This document shows positions 1-5,617 of a stretch of DNA of 5,617 nucleotides, piece by piece. The stretch is taken from assembly GCA_014378085.1 (NCBI GenBank), contig JACMOJ010000191.1:1-5617 (forward strand), in the 5' to 3' direction. This stretch comes from Burkholderiales bacterium (lineage in GTDB: Bacteria > Pseudomonadota > Gammaproteobacteria > Burkholderiales > Usitatibacteraceae). Position 1 is the stretch's first letter. Every line of letters begins with the position of its first letter. A program made the translations under genes and the position numbers. The notes under the pieces were generated by a model, which did not search any database, had not been told where the DNA came from, and worked only from the letters and a program-made list of their open reading frames with translations.

Positions 1-486
1 ACTCATCTGGTTACGAGTGACCTTGGACGAGCCCACCACACTGCACAGCTGATTGCAAAACACGTGGGGCTGGAAGTCGAGCCGGATGCGCGTTTCCGTG
101 AGAGAGGATTCGGCATCGCCGAAGGTAAAACTTATGCTGAAATTGACCAACAGTTTCCGGAAATGTTTTCACGGATCCGCGATACCGATCCCGATTTTGC
201 AGCGCCCGGTGGCGAATCAAGGCGGCAGTTTTATGAGCGAGTCTGCGCGGTCATGAATGACTATGCCGACACCTATCGCGGGAAGTCGGTGTTGGTCGTG
301 ACACACGGCGGCGTACTCGCAGCCATCTACCGCTGGCTGAAGGGTTTGCCGATTGCCAGTCCGCACAGAATTGAAATCCCTAATGCCGGTTACAACCGTT
401 TGCAATTCGACGGCGGTGTGTGGCGCATTGAAACGTGGGGCGATGTTGCACACCTCCCGCAACGAACGGACAGCGAAGCAATCTAG
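1..486 (+). CDS. Histidine phosphatase family protein (phosphoglycerate mutase-like), 5'-truncated
   Basis: This is the last 161 codons of a gene that begins before the window. The frame is open from base 1 and ends at TAG 484-486. The visible part has SDLGRAHHTAQLIA near its start, where SDL.RA.QTA is the second family block with its phosphate-binding Arg (codon 10). It then shows RERGFGIAEG (Glu at codon 34, likely the proton donor) and VTHGGVLAAIYRWL, with the second catalytic His at codon 102. The first RHG motif, which carries the phosphorylated His, must lie in the missing N-terminus, probably about 50-60 residues. Members dephosphorylate small phosphometabolites (GpmB-, CobC- or PhoE-like), and the substrate cannot be told from this fragment. 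ATG 64-66 is internal to the conserved domain and is not the real start. The 3' end overlaps the convergent mltF gene by four bases. The family assignment is firm and the specificity unknown. Confidence 0.9.
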   Translation, partial: THLVTSDLGRAHHTAQLIAKHVGLEVEPDARFRERGFGIAEGKTYAEIDQQFPEMFSRIRDTDPDFAAPGGESRRQFYERVCAVMNDYADTYRGKSVLVVTHGGVLAAIYRWLKGLPIASPHRIEIPNAGYNRLQFDGGVWRIETWGDVAHLPQRTDSEAI

Positions 487-1964
487 CGCTTTCCTCGCCG
501 ACGTTCATGTAGCTGCGCGGCGTCATCCAGCCGGGAATCGCCAATCAAGTCTGACTCAAACGGTTTTTCCAGGCGGTTTAACATGTCCGTGTAGTTGCGG
601 ATATTCTCGACGAACTGCACCGCTTCATCGCCCCGACAGTAGCCGTGTTTGACCGTCTCAAAGAATTCAGGATCGCGAAGCTTCGGATAGGCTTTTCGCA
701 CGTCAAGCCATGTGTCTGCGTTTAGACCCATCCTTGCGGTAAGGATGCGCGCATCTTCGAGGTGTCCGTACCCTTGATTGTACGCGGCTAGCGCTAGCCA
801 TGTCCGGTCTGGCTCTGGAATACGTGCTGGCACCGTATCGCGGAGCAGCGCGATATATTTTGCGCCGCCCACAATTGATTGCTTCGCATCCAGCCGATTC
901 TGCACCTTCATGCGGTCGGCTGTGTCTTCGGTCAGCATCATGAGTCCGCGCACGCCTGTCGGTGAGGTTGCTAACGCATCCCAATGTGATTCTTGATAGC
1001 CGACTGCTGCAAGAATGCGCCAGTCTATGCCGGTAAGCTGCTGCGCCTCATGAAAGAAGGGTTTTAGCTTGGGAAGTTCGGACTGCGTCTTTTCTAGCAG
1101 CACTTCGGAATCGATTGGCTGGATACGGTTGATGTGCCCATAGTAGCGGTCTATCAGCCGATTCAGGCTGCCGTTGGTTCGGATTTTTTCGAAAAATCGT
1201 ACCGCCGATTGTTGCAGGTCAAAATCCGCTGCATTGGAAAATGCCCATGCGACCTTTGCCTCTCGGCCTACGTTGAACGCGGCGCTCAGCTCTGGGTGCA
1301 ATCGTTTTGCGACCGCAAATCCAAACGTATCAACTAACGCGAAGTCCGCCTGTTTGGCGTCTAGCGCCCTGAGCAAGTCATCGGCGGTCGCTTCATGCGG
1401 CAACACTTCAAGAACCAGGTTTGGTGTGCGTCCGGTCAGCTCGCGGGCCATGTCATGTGCCGGCGTTTCGGCGATGATGGCTAAACTCCGCGAGCCGATA
1501 TCGCCGATGTTGCGCGGTCGCTTGTCCGCGCTGCGGTAGACCAACTGAAATTGGGTGGTTTTGTAACCGGGGCCGAACGCAAATTTCTGGCGCAATTCCG
1601 GAGTAGGGGCAAGTCCCGCCGCGGCGAGATGTCCTCGATTTGCCTCTAGTTGCTGGAGCAATTTTGCGTAACTAGGCATCACCCGAAACCTGACAGCAAA
1701 GCCGAGTTCAGTCGCAAACATCGTCGCAAGGTCGTGTTCAAACCCGGTCTGCGCATCGCTTTCTTGCCCAGTCCCGGTCGATAGTAGCTGTGTGGTTGTG
1801 GGGCCGCGAAGGGTCAGCACCACTAACTCACCCGACGTACGAGGCGCGGCAAGGGGCGCGGCAAGCCAACTAGGGGCTAACTCAGTCCGGCGAACGCCCA
1901 GCCCTAAAAACACAATGGCCGCGATCACCGCGATGGCAACAAAAATGGCAATGCGCGCTTTCAT
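483..1964 (-). CDS. mltF: Membrane-bound lytic murein transglycosylase F-like protein
   Basis: The protein has 493 residues, close to the roughly 500 of E. coli MltF. Residues 5-24 form a hydrophobic N-terminal segment (signal peptide or anchor). After a short Ala/Pro linker, residues 45-275 resemble a family-3 solute-binding domain (GFEHDLATMFATELG, and later a DRYYGHI end). Residues 300-460 form an SLT lysozyme-like domain with YQESHW, where Glu325 is the expected catalytic acid, followed by GVRGLMMLTEDTA and ALAAYNQGYGHLEDAR. Members cleave the MurNAc-GlcNAc bond of peptidoglycan to leave 1,6-anhydroMurNAc. In studied MltF proteins the binding domain regulates the catalytic one. It would act in the periplasm, attached to the membrane. 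The ATG at 1962-1964 is chosen because it is followed directly by the hydrophobic segment; I see no strong Shine-Dalgarno before it. It is divergent from ispD and convergent with the phosphatase gene. The C-terminal 25 residues are polar and basic and look unstructured. Confidence 0.9.
   Translation of the reverse strand: MKARIAIFVAIAVIAAIVFLGLGVRRTELAPSWLAAPLAAPRTSGELVVLTLRGPTTTQLLSTGTGQESDAQTGFEHDLATMFATELGFAVRFRVMPSYAKLLQQLEANRGHLAAAGLAPTPELRQKFAFGPGYKTTQFQLVYRSADKRPRNIGDIGSRSLAIIAETPAHDMARELTGRTPNLVLEVLPHEATADDLLRALDAKQADFALVDTFGFAVAKRLHPELSAAFNVGREAKVAWAFSNAADFDLQQSAVRFFEKIRTNGSLNRLIDRYYGHINRIQPIDSEVLLEKTQSELPKLKPFFHEAQQLTGIDWRILAAVGYQESHWDALATSPTGVRGLMMLTEDTADRMKVQNRLDAKQSIVGGAKYIALLRDTVPARIPEPDRTWLALAAYNQGYGHLEDARILTARMGLNADTWLDVRKAYPKLRDPEFFETVKHGYCRGDEAVQFVENIRNYTDMLNRLEKPFESDLIGDSRLDDAAQLHERRRGKR
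1843..1866. repeat. 12-bp tandem duplication in the mltF linker
   Basis: Two adjacent copies, GGCGCGGCAAGG (1843-1854) and GGCGCGGCAAGC (1855-1866), differ at the last base. On the minus strand they encode the repeated tetrapeptide LAAP-LAAP at about residues 34-41 of the MltF-like protein, between the membrane segment and the binding domain. The period is a multiple of three, so gain or loss of a copy would keep the frame. This looks like a simple slippage product in a flexible linker. Confidence 0.7.
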
Positions 1965-2001
1965 TTGCCGAGTTTATTGGCTTTTGCCCCGCTCTGCGTG
2001 A

Positions 2002-2010
2002 TGCGATAAT
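2002..2010 (+). promoter_or_regulatory. Possible extended -10 promoter element for ispD-ispF
   Basis: TGCGATAAT fits the extended -10 form TGn + TATAAT, with five of six matches in the hexamer GATAAT at 2005-2010. A weak -35-like TTTTGC sits at 1982-1987 with a 17-base spacer. Transcription from it would start near 2016-2018, after the ATG at 2009 and about at the in-frame ATG 2018. It is the only promoter-like sequence I see in the 44-bp divergent gap. Such short matches occur by chance, so confidence is low. Confidence 0.3.
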
Positions 2011-2800
2011 GTCGACCATGCCGACAAAAAACTTATCCAAAGGGCGGGTGTTCGCCATCTTGCCAGCCGCAGGCAGTGGCACTAGGATGGGAGATCCCCT
2101 GCCAAAGCAGTATCTGGAGATCAACGGGCTGCCGATGATCGTGCACACCCTAACCGCCATAGCACGGGTGCAACGCATTCAGACCATCGTGGTCGTGATT
2201 GCCAGCGACGATGTTCATTGGGATCCGATGATTGCGCGACATGGGCATGGGCGTGGAGATGGGCATGAGCATGGCCAAAACCAAAACCAAAACCAAAACC
2301 AACAACTGCGCGACAGGCTCCAAGTCTTTCGTGTCGGCGGCAACACGCGTGCAGAGAGTGTTCTAAATGGACTGCGGGCTGTTGCATCTGAATTTGGCGA
2401 AAACGACCGCGCAATGGTGCATGACGCTGCACGGCCCTGCATTCGCAGCGAATTGATTGAACAGTTTCTAGATGAGCTTGAAGACGATCCTATCGGCGGG
2501 CTGCTTGCCTTGCCCGTCGCCGATACACTCAAACGCGGCAGCGCTGATCAGCGGGTGGAGCAAACCGTGAACCGACAACAACTCTGGCGAGCACAAACAC
2601 CACAAATGTTTCGCGCTGGTTTGCTTGGAAAGGCGTTGGCAGGAATGCCCGAGGCAACAGACGAGTCACAAGCCGTGGAGGCACTCGGTTATCAACCAAA
2701 ACTGGTCATTGGCGAAAGCGCGAACCTCAAGGTGACTTACGCCACGGATATGAAAATCGCACAGCTACTCTTAGCCGAAGGCAGGGTGGTTACGCGATGA
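2009..2800 (+). CDS. ispD: 2-C-methyl-D-erythritol 4-phosphate cytidylyltransferase
   Basis: IspD couples CTP with 2-C-methyl-D-erythritol 4-phosphate to give CDP-methylerythritol and pyrophosphate in the cytosolic MEP pathway. The nucleotide-binding signature [20 protein letters not shown] (residues 16-35) contains Arg26 and Lys33. VHDAARPC (137-144), ADTLKR (171-176) and [10 protein letters not shown] (238-247, Lys241) are the other family blocks, so the catalytic set looks complete. The length of 263 residues exceeds the usual 225-240. The excess is mainly a low-complexity insertion at residues 78-99: a His/Gly-rich stretch followed by Gln-Asn repeats. It lies between the strand ending VVVIASDD and the block [17 protein letters not shown]. 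The start is uncertain: ATG 2009, ATG 2018 and GTG 2048 are in frame before the first motif, and none has a well-spaced ribosome binding site. The stop overlaps the ispF start (ATGA 2797-2800), so the two genes are surely cotranscribed. Confidence 0.96.
   Translation: MSTMPTKNLSKGRVFAILPAAGSGTRMGDPLPKQYLEINGLPMIVHTLTAIARVQRIQTIVVVIASDDVHWDPMIARHGHGRGDGHEHGQNQNQNQNQQLRDRLQVFRVGGNTRAESVLNGLRAVASEFGENDRAMVHDAARPCIRSELIEQFLDELEDDPIGGLLALPVADTLKRGSADQRVEQTVNRQQLWRAQTPQMFRAGLLGKALAGMPEATDESQAVEALGYQPKLVIGESANLKVTYATDMKIAQLLLAEGRVVTR
2241..2276. repeat. Degenerate ATGGGC hexanucleotide repeat inside ispD
   Basis: Six consecutive hexamers read ATGGGC, ATGGGC, GTGGAG, ATGGGC, ATGAGC, ATGGCC. They encode His-Gly and related dipeptides ([12 protein letters not shown], residues 78-89 of IspD). 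The substitutions between units suggest an older, decaying tandem array. It runs directly into the CCAAAA array in the same six-base register. Confidence 0.8.
2275..2302. repeat. Perfect CCAAAA hexanucleotide microsatellite inside ispD
   Basis: There are four exact CCAAAA units (2275-2298) plus a partial CCAA (2299-2302), giving alternating Gln-Asn at IspD residues 90-97. The six-base period is two codons, so copy-number change alters protein length without shifting frame. The exactness of the units, against the decayed neighbouring array, suggests recent expansion by slippage. Confidence 0.9.
2783..2789 (+). promoter_or_regulatory. Probable ribosome binding site of ispF
   Basis: The purine-rich AGGGTGG at the end of ispD lies 7 bases before the ispF ATG at 2797. 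Together with the ATGA overlap it supports this start and suggests translational coupling of ispF to ispD. Confidence 0.4.
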
Positions 2801-3288
2801 GTGGCTTGCCAACTTTTAGAATTGGACACGGGTTTGACGTTCATCAACTCGTTGCGGGACGCAAGTGCATCATCGGCGGTGTAGAGATCCCGTTTGATCG
2901 CGGTTTGCTCGGGCACTCGGACGCCGATGTTTTATTGCATGCAATATGTGATGCGTTGCTTGGCGCGGCCGCGCTGGGCGATATCGGCAAACACTTTCCC
3001 GATACGGATCCGCGCTTTCAGGAAATAGATAGTCGCAAGCTGCTCATTCACGTCGTGGCGCTGCTGGCGGAGCATGGCTTCCGCATTGGAAACATTGACG
3101 CCACTGTCATTGCCGAAGCGCCGCGCCTCGCCCCCCATGTCGCGGCAATGGTGCGAAATATCGCGGCTGACACAAGTTGTGACTTAGGCGCGATCAATGT
3201 GAAGGCCACCACCACCGAAAAGTTGGGCTTTACGGGTCGGGGGGAGGGCATCGCCGCTGAGGCCGTGTGCCTGATTTACGCAGCCTGA
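2797..3288 (+). CDS. ispF: 2-C-methyl-D-erythritol 2,4-cyclodiphosphate synthase
   Basis: IspF cyclises CDP-methylerythritol 2-phosphate to methylerythritol 2,4-cyclodiphosphate, releasing CMP, two steps after IspD. Its 163 residues match the usual 155-165. RIGHGFDVH (8-16) supplies the metal ligands Asp14 and His16, and [19 protein letters not shown] (46-64) supplies the third ligand, His48. HFPDTDP (66-72) and the C-terminal signature [20 protein letters not shown] (134-153) are intact. The family forms a cytosolic homotrimer with active sites at subunit interfaces. The ATG overlaps the ispD stop, which is the common ispDF arrangement; some bacteria fuse the two genes, but here they remain separate. 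The next gene downstream is convergent, so ispF is the last gene of this transcript. I see nothing unusual in the protein. Confidence 0.97.
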   Translation: MSGLPTFRIGHGFDVHQLVAGRKCIIGGVEIPFDRGLLGHSDADVLLHAICDALLGAAALGDIGKHFPDTDPRFQEIDSRKLLIHVVALLAEHGFRIGNIDATVIAEAPRLAPHVAAMVRNIAADTSCDLGAINVKATTTEKLGFTGRGEGIAAEAVCLIYAA

Positions 3289-3319
3289 CGTTGTTGCGGC
3301 TGCTGCTACCGGCTACGAT

Positions 3320-4618
3320 TTACGATTGTGGTTTGACCTGTGCCAATACGTCACTCGTCCACGCGAGTCGGTCAATCAACGTTCTGAGAAAAACCCGGTT
3401 GAAACGGAGCTGACAGGCATCTGACAGCTGCTCAAGTTGCACGTCTTGAATTTTCAACAGTTGCACTTCGGAGACGGCCGTGATGGTTGCCGTGCGCCGT
3501 GCCTTGTCACCCGACAAGTAAGCCATTTCGCCAAAACAGTCCCCGTCTTTAAGGACGTTCAGCAATTTGTTGTCCTTCATCACCTTCACTTGGCCAGAAA
3601 CAATGATGAAGAACGCATGGCCCACATCCCCCTCATGCAGCAGGCTTTGCTCACGTGCATGGTTTTCCCAGATTGCCCCGCGTAGAACTTCCCACAGCTC
3701 CGAGTCGCGAAAATCCTTGAAAAACTCCAGTTTGCGTAGCGCGCTGAATTTCTCCGCGGACGAAATTTCGAAGGAGTACTTTTCGAGTTGGGGAAACGTT
3801 TCGGCCAAATCGCGAGCCATCGCGTACCAAGCGGGATATCGCTTTGCCGGGTCCTTCGCCATTGCGGTTTCGACGATCTTGATGATTTCATCCGGCAGAT
3901 CCGGCCGAATACTGCGGAGCGGTATCGGATCTTCATTTAGGATCTTGTTGATCATCGACACCGAATTCGCGGCCTGATAGGGCAATCTGCCAGTCAGCAA
4001 CTCATAAAAGGTGACGCCGAGTGAATAGATATCGGTTTGGACGGATGGCGGCTCTTCGTTGATTTGTTCGGGTGCCATGTAGGCGGGGGAACCGACGAAG
4101 CCATCGATCTGGGTGTGGGTTGCCTGAGATATCTGTGCTGTGCCGAAGTCAGAAATTTTTATCTCATCGCGATCGGACAGCAAAATGTTGGCGGCTTTAA
4201 TATCCCGATGGATCACGCCGTTTTGGAACGCATAATCCAACGCCCGACACGCTTTAAAAACTACCAGAACAGCCTGGCGAACGGGCAGCAAGTTAGTCTC
4301 GGTACAAAACTTTTTGAGGCTGCCGCCGCCGACGTACTCCATCACGATGTACTGGTGTTCACCCTCGACCACTGCGTCGAAGACACCGACGATATTGGGA
4401 TGGGACATCTTGCCCACCATCGCCGCCTCGTTCAGAAACAACTTCTCGAAGCGTCGCGATTCTTCTGGACCGGCGGACTCGTCCTTGACCTGTACCTTGA
4501 TGGCAACCTTGCGGTTATTGAACGGGTCTTCGGCCAAATAGACAACGGCGGTGGCACCGCGACCTAGTTCGGACAATAACTCGTACTTCCCGAGCCTCTG
4601 CGGTCGGCCCATATTCAT
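3320..4618 (-). CDS. Serine/threonine protein kinase with C-terminal cyclic-nucleotide-binding domain
   Basis: This 432-residue protein has an N-terminal eukaryotic-type (Hanks) kinase domain, about residues 12-275. It shows the Gly-rich loop LGRGATAVVY (18-27), the ATP-binding Lys41 in VAIKV, the alpha-C Glu64, and HRDIKAANILL (137-147, catalytic Asp139, Asn144). DFG follows at 157-159, then GSPAYMAPEQ (176-185) and DIYSLGVTFYELLTGRLP (196-213). All catalytic residues are present. Residues about 297-400 form a CAP_ED/cNMP-binding domain: LLHEGDVGHAFFIIVSGQVKV, then a phosphate-binding cassette FGEMAYLSGDKARRTAT (362-378) with Glu364 and Arg375. I see no membrane segment, so it is probably cytosolic. 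A cyclic nucleotide may control the kinase, but ligand, substrate and direction of control are unknown. The start at 4616-4618 is supported by AGGGGA 8 bases upstream. No phosphatase or obvious partner gene is adjacent; mnmH lies 120 bp upstream on the same strand. Confidence 0.93.
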   Translation of the reverse strand: MNMGRPQRLGKYELLSELGRGATAVVYLAEDPFNNRKVAIKVQVKDESAGPEESRRFEKLFLNEAAMVGKMSHPNIVGVFDAVVEGEHQYIVMEYVGGGSLKKFCTETNLLPVRQAVLVVFKACRALDYAFQNGVIHRDIKAANILLSDRDEIKISDFGTAQISQATHTQIDGFVGSPAYMAPEQINEEPPSVQTDIYSLGVTFYELLTGRLPYQAANSVSMINKILNEDPIPLRSIRPDLPDEIIKIVETAMAKDPAKRYPAWYAMARDLAETFPQLEKYSFEISSAEKFSALRKLEFFKDFRDSELWEVLRGAIWENHAREQSLLHEGDVGHAFFIIVSGQVKVMKDNKLLNVLKDGDCFGEMAYLSGDKARRTATITAVSEVQLLKIQDVQLEQLSDACQLRFNRVFLRTLIDRLAWTSDVLAQVKPQS

Positions 4619-4738
4619 TCAGCTTTTCCCCTGTTTTTTGCCGCGCTTTGTTTTGGAGAAGTAATTTTTGGCGGCGAGTGCGACTGCCAGAAGTTTAGCT
4701 GAATATGCAGCGAGGCTAATGCCCGCGCCAGATAACCG
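4619..4738. other. 120-bp gap between mnmH and the kinase gene
   Basis: This stretch holds the kinase ribosome binding site. I find no good sigma-70 or sigma-54 promoter on the minus strand and no hairpin followed by a T run, so the kinase may be cotranscribed with mnmH. On the minus strand it is open in the mnmH frame for 39 codons, up to a TGA at 4619-4621 that touches the kinase ATG. It has no standard start codon in that frame. Confidence 0.5.
4627..4632 (-). promoter_or_regulatory. Ribosome binding site of the kinase gene
   Basis: Read on the minus strand this is AGGGGA, separated by 8 bases from the ATG at 4616-4618. It favours that ATG over the second in-frame ATG two codons later (4610-4612), which would be spaced less well. 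Confidence 0.65.
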
Positions 4739-5617
4739 TTAGGAAACAATTGAAGCAGGGGCGGTGGCTGCGGTCGCAATCGTCGCTAACGCCGCGCCGA
4801 GAAATCCCTCAACCGTAATGGTCGGTAATGACACGCTACGCGCGGTGCCAATGCCAAGGTAGTTCTTGAACATCGACCGGTCATATGCTGGGTCGTAATG
4901 GGAGTCCAGTAGATCGCTCACTAAGTCGTCCCACGCGCCTGCATCGACCCGCTGATGCCAGCTGGCAATTGTTTCCTTGGAGTGAAGTGCGCTTAAGCAA
5001 TCGATTTTGAAATGCATCAACGCGGGATCGTCAATCAGGTGCGCATATTCCTCCACCAACAGTCGAATCCGCAGCGGTTTAGGCGTGGCAAGTTCGATGC
5101 AGTGTCCTTGCCACATTTGCTCGATCAATGCATCAGGCACGCGAAGTACGCCAATTTTTTTGCTTTCCGCTTCGACAAACACCGTCTTCGCCGGATCAAA
5201 TCGCGAAAGTTCACTCCAGATTTTCGATTCGAACATCTTTTGCGAGGGTTGGGGCTGATTTGGAATGTCGCCCAACACCGAGCCTTTGTGTCCGGCGAGA
5301 TCTTCCAAATCAAGCACCTGTGCGTCCTGTGCTCGCATGCTGGCCAACAGGCGACTTTTTCCAGAGCCGGTGCGACCGCAGATGGCGCTGAAAGAGAACG
5401 CGGTGGACAAATTTTGCAAGTCACCTACAACCTGTGTCCGCCATCGCTTGTAGCCACCCTCGAGTTGCGTGGCATCCCAGCCAATTTGACGCAGGATGTG
5501 CGTGAATGCGCCTGAACGCGAGCCGCCTCGCCAGCAATAAATCAAAGGTCGCCAGTTTTTTGGTTTGTCGCAAAAGGCAGTTTCTAGGTGGTGGGCGATA
5601 TTGCGCGCCACCAGCGC
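4739..5617 (-). CDS. mnmH: tRNA 2-selenouridine synthase, N-terminally truncated by window edge
   Basis: MnmH (SelU, YbbB) uses selenophosphate to convert 2-thiouridine to 2-selenouridine at wobble position 34 of tRNAs for Lys, Glu and Gln, through a geranylated intermediate. The visible 292 codons start inside the rhodanese domain. IYCWRGGSRS contains the catalytic Cys (codon 5534-5536), followed by LEGGYKRWR. A P-loop domain follows with GRTGSGKS (Walker A, Lys encoded at about 5357-5359) and LEDLAGHKGSVLG, where family members have LEGLA.HRGS.FG. The C-terminal part ends with SHYDPAYDRSM, matching the EEYYDPMY-type block of the family. E. coli MnmH has 364 residues, so roughly 70 residues are probably missing at the right edge. 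The GTG at 5609-5611 lies inside the domain and is not the real start. The last 20 or so residues are Ala/Thr-rich and not recognisable as family sequence. Its presence implies selD elsewhere. Confidence 0.94.
   Translation of the reverse strand, partial: ALVARNIAHHLETAFCDKPKNWRPLIYCWRGGSRSGAFTHILRQIGWDATQLEGGYKRWRTQVVGDLQNLSTAFSFSAICGRTGSGKSRLLASMRAQDAQVLDLEDLAGHKGSVLGDIPNQPQPSQKMFESKIWSELSRFDPAKTVFVEAESKKIGVLRVPDALIEQMWQGHCIELATPKPLRIRLLVEEYAHLIDDPALMHFKIDCLSALHSKETIASWHQRVDAGAWDDLVSDLLDSHYDPAYDRSMFKNYLGIGTARSVSLPTITVEGFLGAALATIATAATAPASIVS

Noticed and set aside
353..652. Plus-strand frame running from the phosphatase gene into mltF
   Set aside because: It crosses two well-supported genes out of frame and has no family resemblance.
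2215..2532. Minus-strand frame with Trp-Phe repeats opposite ispD
   Set aside because: The Trp-Phe repeat is just the reverse reading of the CCAAAA microsatellite; the sense frame is clearly IspD.
3280..3303. GCAGCC / GGCTGC inverted repeat at the ispF-kinase junction as a bidirectional terminator
   Set aside because: The stem is only six base pairs with a 12-base loop, overlaps the ispF stop codon, and has no T run after it on either strand.
4037..4567. Long open frame on the plus strand opposite the kinase gene
   Set aside because: It is antisense to conserved kinase-domain codons, shows no recognisable motif, and has the composition expected of a reverse shadow frame.
4675..4692. TGGCAG...GC on the minus strand as a sigma-54 promoter for the kinase
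   Set aside because: The GG and GC elements are 11 bases apart rather than 10, and the TTGC half is absent.
5012..5515. Open frame on the plus strand opposite mnmH
   Set aside because: It lies wholly antisense to the conserved P-loop and rhodanese regions of mnmH and has no recognisable domain.

Overview
The window is an ordinary-looking chromosomal segment of a Gram-negative bacterium with mid-range GC. A betaproteobacterium (or close gammaproteobacterial relative) is the best guess. The reasons are an MltF-type periplasmic lytic transglycosylase, an overlapping ispD-ispF pair of the MEP isoprenoid pathway, and a selenophosphate-dependent tRNA 2-selenouridine synthase (MnmH/SelU). This is inferred from gene content; no rRNA or other phylogenetic marker is present.

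Layout, left to right: (1) 1-486, plus strand, the 3' part of a histidine-phosphatase gene whose start lies outside the window. (2) 483-1964, minus strand, an mltF-like transglycosylase; it converges on gene 1 and the two TAG stops share a CTAG tetranucleotide. (3) 1965-2008, a 44-bp divergent gap. (4) 2009-2800 ispD and 2797-3288 ispF, plus strand, overlapping by ATGA. (5) 3289-3319, a 31-bp convergent gap without a convincing terminator. (6) 3320-4618, minus strand, a Ser/Thr protein kinase with a C-terminal cyclic-nucleotide-binding domain. (7) 4619-4738, a 120-bp gap holding the kinase ribosome binding site. (8) 4739-5617, minus strand, mnmH, cut by the right edge so that the first part of its rhodanese domain is missing.

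Functionally, ispD and ispF supply two MEP-pathway steps towards isoprenoids (undecaprenyl phosphate, quinones). MltF trims peptidoglycan in the periplasm. MnmH exchanges sulfur for selenium at the wobble uridine of some tRNAs, which implies a selenophosphate supply elsewhere in the genome. The kinase is an apparently cytosolic signalling protein that could couple phosphorylation to a cyclic nucleotide. No single pathway unites all the genes, and only ispD-ispF is a clear operon.

I found no convincing undescribed system, mobile element, CRISPR array or RNA gene. The points most worth a second look are a low-complexity, hexanucleotide-repeat-encoded insertion inside IspD, the kinase/cyclic-nucleotide domain fusion, and an extended -10-like motif that overlaps the first possible ispD start codon.
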